From NCBI GenBank assembly GCA_016929095.1, contig JAFGJM010000002.1, positions 1 to 64,000 on the forward strand: 64,000 nucleotides of DNA. Reading direction: 5' to 3'. This document shows, in pieces, positions 46,332 through 54,289 of this stretch. Every line of letters starts with the position of its first letter. The stretch's first letter is position 1. The notes under the pieces were generated by a model. The model was given only the letters and a program-made list of their open reading frames with translations, had not been told where the DNA came from and made no database searches. The position numbers were made by a program, and so were the translations under genes. Source of the stretch: Anaerolineales bacterium (lineage in GTDB: Bacteria; Chloroflexota; Anaerolineae; Anaerolineales; UBA4823).

Positions 46332-47198
46332 TTGGATTACCTGAAATCCCTGGATAAAGCCATTACATATATTGAGGAAAATTTGGGGGATATAAATGTA
46401 AAAGAAGTAGCCCAGGTAACAGGCTATTCATACTACCACCTGACTCGTCTGTTTACGACTGTTATCGGTGAATCGGTAGGCAGTTATATCAAGAAACGTC
46501 GATTAGCCGATGCAGCACAAAAATTACTGTATTCTGATAAACGCATCATCGACATTGCTATTGAGAATGGATTTGAATCTTCCGAAGCGTTCAGCCGGGC
46601 TTTCAAATCGACATATAAAATCAGCCCATCAACATATCGAAAGAATCGCCTCGATGTAATAGTTGGTGCCAAAAGACCATTGAAAAATGAAATATTGAGA
46701 CACCTCACCGGTAACATAACATTGAAACCTGAAATTGTAGAAACAAAAGAAATAAAAGTGGCAGGAATCCGGGGGAATACCACCCTGAATGACAATGTTA
46801 TCCCAAAACTATGGGAACAATTCTGGCAAATACGGAAATCCATTCCTAACATCTTGCCCACCAGCCGGGCTTTTGGTATTTGCGAATCCGGACAAACGAT
46901 TTTTACCATGGACGGCGAAACATCGTTTTCTGAAGTAGTGGGTATCGAGGTGATAAGTTTTGATAATATAGTCGACCCTATAGTCACCAAAATCCTGCCT
47001 TCGGGAAAGTACGCAGTTTTTACTCACACTGGCAGTCTGAAAAACCTGAGAAATTCTTATGAATATATTTGGGGAACCTGGATTCCGGGGTGCAAGGAAA
47101 AGTTGGATAATCGCGAGGACTTCGAGGTCTATGACCTCAGATATCTAGGTTACGATCATCCTAATACGCAATTTGATATCTATATCCCACTGAAATAG
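46332..47198 (+). CDS. AraC-family regulator with GyrI-like effector domain
   Basis: A 288-residue transcription regulator. Residues 8-108 are two helix-turn-helix units (DINVKEVAQVTGYSYYHLTRL and DIAIENGFESSEAFSRAFKS), followed by a GyrI/Rob-type small-molecule domain (residues ~125-288) related to SoxS/Rob partners. The start is unusual: an in-frame TGA lies just upstream at 46323-46325, leaving only TTG at 46332 (or a rarer codon), with GGTG about six bases before it. The start directly precedes the DNA-binding region, so a longer protein is impossible. It is probably co-transcribed with the C45-type hydrolase gene. Confidence 0.88.
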   Translation: MDYLKSLDKAITYIEENLGDINVKEVAQVTGYSYYHLTRLFTTVIGESVGSYIKKRRLADAAQKLLYSDKRIIDIAIENGFESSEAFSRAFKSTYKISPSTYRKNRLDVIVGAKRPLKNEILRHLTGNITLKPEIVETKEIKVAGIRGNTTLNDNVIPKLWEQFWQIRKSIPNILPTSRAFGICESGQTIFTMDGETSFSEVVGIEVISFDNIVDPIVTKILPSGKYAVFTHTGSLKNLRNSYEYIWGTWIPGCKEKLDNREDFEVYDLRYLGYDHPNTQFDIYIPLK

Positions 47199-47301
47199 CC
47201 AAAATTATCAAAGAAGAAATATTTGGGCTTATTCAAAATAATCATGATACTTCTTGGATAACCCCCATAATCTTTGGAAAATCCATCAGAATCATATATT
47301 G

Positions 47302-47362
47302 TCATGTTGAGCGAAGCGTCAATTCTTTAATAAATTAAAAGAAATCACATCGCTCAACATGA
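47302..47362. repeat. REP-like inverted repeat between convergent genes
   Basis: TCATGTTGAGCGA (47302-47314) pairs perfectly with TCGCTCAACATGA (47350-47362), with an inner TTCTTT/AAAGAA pairing. The core resembles the intergenic sequence TCATGCTGAGCGAAGCG found scattered in Chloroflexota genomes, as I recall. There is no U-run. Confidence 0.75.
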
Positions 47363-47387
47363 GCATAAATTTATTTAGTTATGTGGC

Positions 47388-48809
47388 TTAATCTGCCAGA
47401 TCACTGATATCGGCGTCAGACCCAAAGCCACTCACATAATCATTCAATTTAGGTTCAACGACAACCGGTTTTATCGTTTGGTCAACGATATCTTTGGTAT
47501 TCACTACCGCCAGGTAATTAAAAAGCTTCACAAATTGATCTTCCCAGGCATTTCGGATTTCGGCTTTCATTTCCGCCGGCATATTCCAAACCTGCTTCTT
47601 GAATGGGCCGACAGCGTTTTTGCGAACTTTATAATAAAACTGTTCATCTGTCATATCCGGTTTGCGATCACCGGCTTTCTTTTCATCCAGGAAACGGTAC
47701 ATCTCGGCGCGTAAATCTTCCGGCAGCCGGTCGAAAAGCATGTTCTGGAAATTGGTTGCCAGGTGGACTTCGGTGGCTTCCGCTTCAACAAATTTTCCAA
47801 ACGCGTCTTCAGGTAAAGTAGAAGCACCATGTTGAACCGCACCACCCATGCCATAATCTTTGCGTGCAATTCGACTTAGTTTTAATAGCGTATCAAAATC
47901 AACACTCACTTTGGCAATGGACCCATCCGGCAATACAACACCGCCATGGGAAGTTCCCGTCTGAATACTGATTTTGCTTAAACCTATTGCCTTCTCATCC
48001 AGTTTTTTAAGCTCGCTATTAAAGCCATCCATATATGCGCGTAATTCTTCTTCAGTCGAATTATGCCCACCCACTTCACCAATCTCACCACCCACAGAAA
48101 TGCACACACCCTTGGGCTCTAATGATCGGATTAAAGCCGTAAACATGGCTGAAAGGCTGGTATTGTTATATTGCTGTTCAGGAATGGTTGCCTTGCTTAA
48201 ATCGACCAATGTAGAAGTATCTACATCGATATTATAAAATCCGGCAGCAACGGCTTCCTTGATCAATTCCCGTAATATATTGAGTTCTGTGTCACTATCT
48301 ACGGCGAACTTCTTTGCAGATACCTGGAAATGGTCTCCTTGGATAAATACAGGACCCTTGAACCCTTCGGCAATTCCCGCGGCCAAAATGTTGGTAGTAT
48401 ATTCACTGGGACGTTGATCGGTATACCCCATTTCCGACCGGGCAATTTCAAAAATAAAGGCACCAGCGTTTAATTTTATTGCGGCTTTAAAAACAGCTTG
48501 CGCGGAATCAAACGATAATGCTCGTAGATTAATCGCAGGTACTGTAAAATTAGGCTCAACTTTTCCCTTGCCTCGGGCTATATATAAATCATGAATCGAA
48601 GACGGGATGATGCCAAGCGATTGAGCAATCAAACGGGTTAGATATCTCGCCAACCCTTGTTGAATGCCCGATCCTAAAGCAGAAATTTCTGCCAGGCGAT
48701 AAATATTGGAGCGTAGTTTTGCCTCATCTTTGACTTCAACCTTACCTTCTTTAATAGCAACACTATGATCCAATAACCCCAATAGATCATCTAATTCCCT
48801 TATTGACAT
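47388..48809 (-). CDS. Long-form class II fructose-bisphosphate aldolase family protein
   Basis: A 473-residue zinc aldolase-type protein. Class II metal ligands are all visible: His160 in IQGDHFQVS, Glu242 in GGEIGEVGG, His288 in QTGTSHGG and His327 in AVQHGAS. Family members are usually 280-360 residues; this one has about 95 extra at the N-terminus and about 100 at the C-terminus. That form occurs in several Chloroflexota and some other phyla, but whether it splits fructose bisphosphate, tagatose bisphosphate or another sugar is not settled by sequence. AAGGAG precedes the ATG, with a TATAAT box near 48860 on the minus strand. It converges on the AraC gene. Confidence 0.85.
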   Translation of the reverse strand: MSIRELDDLLGLLDHSVAIKEGKVEVKDEAKLRSNIYRLAEISALGSGIQQGLARYLTRLIAQSLGIIPSSIHDLYIARGKGKVEPNFTVPAINLRALSFDSAQAVFKAAIKLNAGAFIFEIARSEMGYTDQRPSEYTTNILAAGIAEGFKGPVFIQGDHFQVSAKKFAVDSDTELNILRELIKEAVAAGFYNIDVDTSTLVDLSKATIPEQQYNNTSLSAMFTALIRSLEPKGVCISVGGEIGEVGGHNSTEEELRAYMDGFNSELKKLDEKAIGLSKISIQTGTSHGGVVLPDGSIAKVSVDFDTLLKLSRIARKDYGMGGAVQHGASTLPEDAFGKFVEAEATEVHLATNFQNMLFDRLPEDLRAEMYRFLDEKKAGDRKPDMTDEQFYYKVRKNAVGPFKKQVWNMPAEMKAEIRNAWEDQFVKLFNYLAVVNTKDIVDQTIKPVVVEPKLNDYVSGFGSDADISDLAD

Positions 48810-48925
48810 AATTAACTACTCCTTGAATATTTATATCGAGTTTTTTCACATTTGTATTTATTATACAACCTACCCATAAGTATATCGTATATAGAATGAG
48901 AATTCAGATTAGTTTAATTTTTATG

Positions 48926-48954
48926 TTGCATCAATGATAAGATAACGCTATAAT
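48926..48954 (+). promoter_or_regulatory. Promoter of the helical protein-SPFH pair
   Basis: TTGCAT (48926-48931) and TATAAT (48949-48954) are 17 bases apart, with a leader of about 45 bases to the ATG. Confidence 0.75.
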
Positions 48955-49005
48955 CGAGAATGAAAAATCGACAAGAATGGTCACAAAAAACATAAGGAGA
49001 ATAAG

Positions 49006-49542
49006 ATGAGTGACTTAAAAGACCAGCTATTTGGAAAAGTTAGCTCCGATATTGACCCGTTTAAGAAAATACTCAATTTCATTCCTGGGTTTAAAGGGTA
49101 TATAGAGCGCCAGAAACGACGTGACGCAGATAAGTTACTGCGCGACACCATCGCCGATCGCGTTGAAGAAAAATGGGCTAGAGTATCTGCAATACAACGA
49201 GATTTTATCAGTAAAGGTGAGATCGCTCTTGTGGATGACATGGAAGCGGCTGCTATCAAACTAAGAACTTTTGCAGATAGGGTTCGCCGTGCGCCGCGCG
49301 GTTATTCCAGTTTATTCGAGGCGGTAAAAATCAACGAAGATGAATTAGCTCAACTTTACCAATACGATGCATCCATGCTTGAGATGACCGAATCGGTGGG
49401 TAGCGCCATCGACAATATCGAAGCCTCCATGGGTACCGAAGGCTTGGCTGCAGCAATTCGAAACCTGGTCAGTATTACCCAACAATGCATCGATGTTTTC
49501 AACCGTCGAGATGAAGTCGTTACCAGCGGGGTAACAGAATAA
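49006..49542 (+). CDS. Uncharacterised helical cytoplasmic protein, partner of SPFH-HTH protein
   Basis: I do not recognise the family. The 178 residues are predicted almost entirely helical and rich in charged residues: a short amphipathic start (DPFKKILNFIPGFKGYIERQ), then helices with heptad-like spacing (KRRDADKLLRDTIADRVEEKW, MEAAAIKLRTFADRVRR, SVGSAIDNIEASMGTEGLAA). No signal peptide or membrane segment. AAGGAGA precedes the ATG and a good promoter lies upstream. It is 72 bases upstream of the SPFH-HTH gene on the same strand. In Bacillus, a YdjI-type SPFH protein sits with a PspA homologue, so a membrane-stress partner role is conceivable, although this protein does not look like PspA. 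Confidence 0.7.
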   Translation: MSDLKDQLFGKVSSDIDPFKKILNFIPGFKGYIERQKRRDADKLLRDTIADRVEEKWARVSAIQRDFISKGEIALVDDMEAAAIKLRTFADRVRRAPRGYSSLFEAVKINEDELAQLYQYDASMLEMTESVGSAIDNIEASMGTEGLAAAIRNLVSITQQCIDVFNRRDEVVTSGVTE

Positions 49543-49614
49543 GACAATGCGTTTTTTTTGATGCATTGAAGGATTGATTTGTTGAATTAAGATGCAATTA
49601 TAGGAGAAATAACC

Positions 49615-50670
49615 ATGGCACGTATTTTTGATGTTGTTGAATACCCCAATGAAATGAAAGATGAAATCGTTCATCGATTTCCTGAGGAAGGTCCGGGTAA
49701 TTACCGCATTGGGTCACAGGTTATCGTTCGTGAATCCCAGGCTGCGGTTTTCTTCCGGGATGGCAATGCTTTGGATGTCTTTGGACCTGGGAGACACACG
49801 ATTGTAACTGCCAATATTCCTCTGATCGTGGATCAAATTGGAAAGATATTTAACGAACAAACGCCATTTCCGGCAGAAATATACTTCGTATCGATGCGCG
49901 ATTTCGCCGACCGGAAATGGGGCACACCGCAACCCATCATCGTGCGAAATCCAAATATGGGATTAGGTGTAGCCCTCTTACAAGGATTTGGCACCTATAG
50001 TTTTCAGGTTAAAGATCCGCAACAATTTGTGACCCAACTGGTAGGCGCCCAGGGAACTTACCGCACATCCGATATCGAAAGCCGGCTGCGATCCATGCTG
50101 CTTTCCAAGCTACAGGACTTGTTGGGCGAAACCACGGCGAAATCCAGTGTTGTCGAATTGATTGGCTTGACCGAAGAATTAGGGGCTGGAGTACGGGCAA
50201 AAGCGCATGATGATTTCCTAGCTTTAGGTTTGACCTTGAAAGCCTTCTACATCGAAAATCTCAAACCCTCAAGTAAATCGGCGGAGGAATTGCGAGCGAT
50301 GGGTATGCTGGATATGGCTACCTATACGCAGCTTCAAGCCGCAGACGCCATGCGTGACGCCGCTCAAAATCCCTCCGGTGGCGCCGGGTTAACCGCCGGA
50401 ATCGGCGCAGGAATGGGCATTGGCAATGTGCTCGGTCAATCGCTCTCAGGGATGACTGGCAACCAGGGTCAGGCGCAAACCACTCCCACGCAAACACCAC
50501 CGTCGGGTGGCTCACCCTCCGTAATGACCCCCTCTGAAGCAGCTACTTATCTACGGGTTTCTGAAGAGGACGTCATTGCAGCGATCAATGCCGGTGATTT
50601 GAAAGCCAAGAAAATCGGTAACGCTTTCAGGATCAGCAAAGACGCGCTGGATGCGTTTCTTAATGGGTAG
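49615..50670 (+). CDS. SPFH/Band 7 protein with C-terminal excisionase-type HTH domain
   Basis: A 351-residue protein of the YdjI group of SPFH proteins, which form ring-like assemblies at membranes. Residues ~10-240 are the SPFH part (NYRIGSQVIVRESQAAVFFR, FGPGRHTIVTANIPL, FGTYSFQVKDPQQFV). A Gly/Gln/Thr/Pro-rich linker (~250-300) follows. Residues ~303-350 match the HTH_17/excisionase pattern: MTPSEAATYLRVSEEDVIAA then GDLKAKKIGNAFRISKDALDAFL. YdjI-like proteins often end in zinc-ribbon, GYF or SHOCT domains; a DNA-binding-type end is unusual. It may tether to DNA, or this fold may serve a protein contact instead. Two hairpins follow. Confidence 0.85.
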   Translation: MARIFDVVEYPNEMKDEIVHRFPEEGPGNYRIGSQVIVRESQAAVFFRDGNALDVFGPGRHTIVTANIPLIVDQIGKIFNEQTPFPAEIYFVSMRDFADRKWGTPQPIIVRNPNMGLGVALLQGFGTYSFQVKDPQQFVTQLVGAQGTYRTSDIESRLRSMLLSKLQDLLGETTAKSSVVELIGLTEELGAGVRAKAHDDFLALGLTLKAFYIENLKPSSKSAEELRAMGMLDMATYTQLQAADAMRDAAQNPSGGAGLTAGIGAGMGIGNVLGQSLSGMTGNQGQAQTTPTQTPPSGGSPSVMTPSEAATYLRVSEEDVIAAINAGDLKAKKIGNAFRISKDALDAFLNG

Positions 50671-50763
50671 TTGAATTCATTTTTTGTCAGAATATCCAAT
50701 AAGATTCGATCTATCGCGGTTAAAAAACTTCGCATCGGCTTCAATTAAACAATAAAGTAAAAT

Positions 50764-50800
50764 GCAACAATTTCATCCCTCTCAAGGATGAGATTGTTGC
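50764..50800. repeat. Perfect-type hairpin after SPFH-HTH gene
   Basis: GCAACAATTTCATCC (50764-50778) pairs with GGATGAGATTGTTGC (50786-50800), one T-G pair, across a seven-base loop. There is no U-run after it. Confidence 0.8.
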
Positions 50801-50805
50801 ATATG

Positions 50806-50875
50806 AAAATCACATTCATAATAAAAACACCTCCTTATGTGAAAGGGGGTGCTTTTTTATTATCAATGTGATTTT
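50806..50875. terminator. Long bidirectional terminator between SPFH-HTH and rsmD
   Basis: AAAATCACATT (50806-50816) pairs with AATGTGATTTT (50865-50875); the inner arms CACCTCC (50827-50833) and GGGGGTG (50845-50851) are flanked by A and T runs (GCTTTTTTATTA). It ends inside the stop codon region of rsmD, serving both convergent genes. Confidence 0.85.
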
Positions 50876-51453
50876 TAATATGATTTTTTCTGCCTGTAAA
50901 ACATCAATAAAGTACTACCATATCGTCTTTGGTCTATAATTTCAAGATATTTTAAATCCTTTGTTTCTTCCAAATCTTCAAATTCTGTCGGGTGGATCTG
51001 CACGATGACCCAACCGTTCTCTGCTAACCATCCCAAGTTTTTATCGATTTTTATTAACATATTTTTCCAAATTTCTTTATATTGTGGTGGAGCAATATAT
51101 ATATAATCAAATCCTTTGTCAGGTGTGCTTTCGATCAGCTTGAAGGCATCGATTTTACGCATTTCCGCAAAATTCTCTAATTGGGTAAGCTTTAAATTTT
51201 TTTTAATGGTCTGTATCGCTGGTTGAACAACATCAATGAACCTGACCCGCGATGCTCCCCGACTAAGCGCTTCAATACCTACCGCGCCAGTCCCGGCAAA
51301 TAAATCCAGAAAACTGGCGCCAATGATATCGGCTCCAATAATATTAAAAAGAGATTCTTTTGTCCGGTCAGTGATCGGGCGGGTTGTGTCGCCTGGTACA
51401 GCGTGCAACCGCCGCCCTTTAGCTTTCCCGGAGATGACCCGTAAACCTGTCAT
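50875..51453 (-). CDS. rsmD: 16S rRNA (guanine966-N2)-methyltransferase RsmD
   Basis: Methylates G966 of 16S rRNA. The 192-residue protein has MTGLRVISGKAKGRRLHAVPG, TRPITDRTKESLFNII and the SAM motif FLDLFAGTGAVGIEALSRGA. The usual catalytic DPPY reads APPQY (IYIAPPQYKEIW), so the acidic residue is replaced by Ala; this may be normal for the phylum, but I cannot confirm it. The ATG at 51453 lies in the stop of the UroD-like gene (overlap ATGA); a longer frame would extend into that gene. Length is normal. Confidence 0.9.
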   Translation of the reverse strand: MTGLRVISGKAKGRRLHAVPGDTTRPITDRTKESLFNIIGADIIGASFLDLFAGTGAVGIEALSRGASRVRFIDVVQPAIQTIKKNLKLTQLENFAEMRKIDAFKLIESTPDKGFDYIYIAPPQYKEIWKNMLIKIDKNLGWLAENGWVIVQIHPTEFEDLEETKDLKYLEIIDQRRYGSTLLMFYRQKKSY

Positions 51454-52439
51454 TCGACGCTGGCGCGAGCAGCCATAATATTGCCGTGAGGCGTTGTGAT
51501 GGGTAATACACACCCGGTTCCCAGGATAAAACGCTTACCATCTGTGGTTTTAATCGCATCTTTCGCTTCTTGGGTGATCGTTTCGGGTGTCCCTAATAAC
51601 ATGGTTTTTTGACGCTGCAAACCACCACAAACGACCCCTTTAAACAGTTGCTTGGCTTCAGCCAGACTGGGATATGTATCCCGATCATGCCAATTGACAG
51701 CATGCATAGGAAAATCCGTGAACAAGTCAAACATAATATCTTCACCATGCAAATGGACCATATTGAACCATGCGTCTACGGCGGGTTGCATGACCAATCG
51801 ATCGAAAGGCATTCCATATTCAAGGTACTCAGTTTTGGATAAGTAATGATAATCAGCATGCTGTACACCATAAAATATCCCGGCAATCCCGGTTTGCATG
51901 GCGGCTTCCACAAAACGGCATGTGCTTTCAGTAATGGTTTGAATGCCTCTTTTAAATGCATCAGGATATCTTCGCATATGTGCCAATAGTTTTTCCCTCG
52001 AAACAAGATTCCTGGCCTGGAGTAATGGAGAAAATACCGTTTGGATAATAGGTGTATCCGCCCCCAGTACTTTCGTCATTAATTTTAGGCTCTTGATATG
52101 CGCCGCATATTCACCTTTCTTTGGATCTAGTACGATTAATTTTTCCCAATCTTCTGGATGCTGGATCGGAAATCTTGTGATCTCTGTCGTGCCCTCCACG
52201 CTTCCCCGCCAGGCATCTTCAACACCCCAATCTTTTACCCAGAAGGAAGAAGACGATGTTACTTTCACGAAATCAAAATCATACATTTGTTGAAAGGCAA
52301 TAACCAAGGCTGCCAGACCCTCTGCGCTCTGATCGTCTACGGGAAAATGGCGCCATAAAGCTACGGGCACTCTATCTGGAGCATCGCCGTTCAAGCACAC
52401 TTCTAATCGTTCGCGATGGTTTAATTCTTTGTTACTCAT
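51450..52439 (-). CDS. Uroporphyrinogen decarboxylase-family protein (methyltransferase-type)
   Basis: A 329-residue protein of the UroD/MtaA superfamily. It has the TIM-barrel pattern starting RERLEVCLNGDAPDRVPVALWRHF, and later NMVHLHGEDIMFDLF and RFILGTGCVLPITTPHGN, where the His-x-His and late Cys could be zinc ligands as in corrinoid-dependent methyltransferases. Position-for-position it does not look like HemE, so a methyl transfer role is more likely than haem synthesis. GAGG precedes the ATG. Its stop overlaps the rsmD start by four bases. No corrinoid protein gene is nearby. Confidence 0.8.
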   Translation of the reverse strand: MSNKELNHRERLEVCLNGDAPDRVPVALWRHFPVDDQSAEGLAALVIAFQQMYDFDFVKVTSSSSFWVKDWGVEDAWRGSVEGTTEITRFPIQHPEDWEKLIVLDPKKGEYAAHIKSLKLMTKVLGADTPIIQTVFSPLLQARNLVSREKLLAHMRRYPDAFKRGIQTITESTCRFVEAAMQTGIAGIFYGVQHADYHYLSKTEYLEYGMPFDRLVMQPAVDAWFNMVHLHGEDIMFDLFTDFPMHAVNWHDRDTYPSLAEAKQLFKGVVCGGLQRQKTMLLGTPETITQEAKDAIKTTDGKRFILGTGCVLPITTPHGNIMAARASVE

Positions 52440-52629
52440 GGTTCGTCCTCGTTAAATTGAACAAATCGAATATTTTACCAAATGAAATTCCACTTCATAT
52501 TATGGAATAAACTACATGTGCGACTTATTATAATCTCCCCGCGCATGAAATTACAAAGCGATTTCATTCAATTTATAAATCGAATCATCAAAATTACCCC
52601 ATTTGGATAATTTTATTCCCCAAAAAAAA

Positions 52630-53835
52630 TTAATTTATTGTCTGATGGATGATTGTTTTTAATTCTTCTTCTTCGGCATTCTGATCATCGAGATATTCGG
52701 TAATATAACTCGAACGCCGTAAACGTAAAGCCATTGGCGCTACTACAATAAGGTCATCAATCGAAACCTCGTCGCGCCGGTCAGCCGCGGCATGAGCACG
52801 CGCGGATTCAAATAACGTGATTTCCGCCCGCAATGAATCAATATTTAACTGACTGATCAACTTCAGCCCTATTTGCGCAACCTCCTCAGACAGACTTACA
52901 TTCACTAAAGAATCGCGCGCTTGTTGGATTTCGGCTTGTACCAGGGCAGTTTCATCAGCATATTGGCCGATCATTTGACGAGGCTTAGCTAAATATGCCT
53001 GCACTCTTTCATAGGCTTCCATCCTCTCCTTCGGTTCCTTTAATCCATGCACAATCACCCGTAGTCCAAACCTATCCTGAATTTGCGGACGTAAACGCCC
53101 TTCTTCGGGATTCATCGAACCAATAAGCACAAATCGGGATCGAAAAACGGCTGATACTGCCCCCCGGCGAACTGTGTAGCTTCCTTGCGCTGCCGCATCT
53201 AATAACGCATCCACCACCTCATCGGACAATAAATTAACCTCATCCACATATAAAATATTTTTATCCGCCTGGGCAAGCAAACCGCGTTTTAATCGCAACC
53301 GGTCATGAACGGCAACTCGCTCATCAATGCCCCCGACAACATCTTCCAGGCGTGCATTCAAAGGTAATTCCACGAGTCGAACGCGGTCCATTTTCGACAA
53401 TGGCTTCCCCTCGGCAAATTTCCGGGCACAATCCGGGCATACAGCATCGACACCGCCGGTTTCGATATCTTCAGGTAAACAGCCATAAAAACACAAACTG
53501 CGCGGTATTTGAGGCAATAAATCGACCAGGCTGCGCACAGCTGTGGTTTTTCCGGTACCGCGAGGTCCCAAAAGCAGGACGCCACCCAAAGACGGATTTA
53601 CTAAAGCTAAAATCAGCGCCAGTTTTAATTCGGATTGCCCCACAAGCGCTAAAAACGGAAAGGGTAAAACCTCAGCAATACCCGCATCTTCCCGCTCCCC
53701 TTTAGTTTGCAAATCTTTTCCGGAAACACGCTCTATCAATTCCTTTAAAGACCGCACGCTGGACGTTGGAGCAATGGGATTTGAATCTTCACCTCCAGCT
53801 TCGATTATTTGGTTGGGCGGTGTATTCTCAGACAT
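52630..53835 (-). CDS. Magnesium-chelatase-type AAA+ ATPase (ChlI/BchI-like)
   Basis: A 401-residue AAA+ ATPase matching subunit I of Mg/Co chelatases: FLALVGQSELKLALILALVNP, Walker A GPRGTGKT (90-97), DNILYVDEVNLLSDEVVDALLDAA-type Walker B region and PQIQDRFGLRVIVHGL sensor area. Between strands it has four cysteines (C115, C119, C133, C136) that could hold zinc. No subunit D or H gene lies in the window, and there are no other bacteriochlorophyll genes, so it probably serves cobalamin synthesis or an MoxR-like remodelling task. No Shine-Dalgarno is clear; an inverted repeat lies upstream at 53847-53870. Confidence 0.85.
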   Translation of the reverse strand: MSENTPPNQIIEAGGEDSNPIAPTSSVRSLKELIERVSGKDLQTKGEREDAGIAEVLPFPFLALVGQSELKLALILALVNPSLGGVLLLGPRGTGKTTAVRSLVDLLPQIPRSLCFYGCLPEDIETGGVDAVCPDCARKFAEGKPLSKMDRVRLVELPLNARLEDVVGGIDERVAVHDRLRLKRGLLAQADKNILYVDEVNLLSDEVVDALLDAAAQGSYTVRRGAVSAVFRSRFVLIGSMNPEEGRLRPQIQDRFGLRVIVHGLKEPKERMEAYERVQAYLAKPRQMIGQYADETALVQAEIQQARDSLVNVSLSEEVAQIGLKLISQLNIDSLRAEITLFESARAHAAADRRDEVSIDDLIVVAPMALRLRRSSYITEYLDDQNAEEEELKTIIHQTIN

Positions 53836-53868
53836 CGATCACACAGGAAGTATTTAAATAATACTTTC

Positions 53869-54252
53869 CTAATCCATATCATCTTTTAAATCCCCAAAAT
53901 CCGACGCAGGAAGCATTTCCGGGGAATCTTCTAACACATCAAACATACCAATCGGTAATTCGGGCATCATGGGCGCTAACGGTACAGTCGCCGGAGGCGA
54001 TATATTAGGAGGCTTGGAGGGGGGCGTTAGCCTGGGTTTTAAATACCCGGATGATTGCTTACGAATAATGCGTGGATCGTTGTTGAGAAACCCCACATAA
54101 TGCCCATATACAGAATAAACCTGACGTTTGGCATTCACCCAACCAATCCATTCTCCCGAACGATTGAAAATATGTGGATAGAGTAGAAAACCGCCCGGTT
54201 CGCCCTGTGTGGTATAGATCACGATTAGTTTAATATCATAGGACTCGGCCAT
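53869..54252 (-). CDS. Small protein with beta-flower-like N-terminus and Pro-rich C-terminus
   Basis: A 127-residue protein I cannot assign to a function. The first ~75 residues (FLLYPHIFNRSGEWIGWVNAK, VYSVYGHYVGFLNNDPRIIR) carry the repeated Gly-Trp/Tyr strand pattern seen in small beta-flower-like domains. The rest is Pro-rich (PPSKPPNISPPATVPLAP) and ends acidic. The ATG at 54252 was chosen because a TATAAT box ends ten bases before it, predicting an almost leaderless message; a longer frame is open to 54270. It lies between gtrA and the chelatase-like gene on the same strand. Confidence 0.55.
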   Translation of the reverse strand: MAESYDIKLIVIYTTQGEPGGFLLYPHIFNRSGEWIGWVNAKRQVYSVYGHYVGFLNNDPRIIRKQSSGYLKPRLTPPSKPPNISPPATVPLAPMMPELPIGMFDVLEDSPEMLPASDFGDLKDDMD

Positions 54253-54261
54253 TAAACCACT

Positions 54262-54267
54262 ATTATA
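54262..54267 (-). promoter_or_regulatory. Candidate -10 box (near-leaderless)
   Basis: On the minus strand TATAAT ends nine bases upstream of the ATG at 54252. No Shine-Dalgarno is present. Confidence 0.5.
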
Positions 54268-54289
54268 CACATATGAATAAATTTTTTAA

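Noticed and set aside
52630-53835. Evidence for bacteriochlorophyll synthesis
   Set aside because: Only one chelatase-like ATPase is present and no other pigment genes, so phototrophy is not supported.
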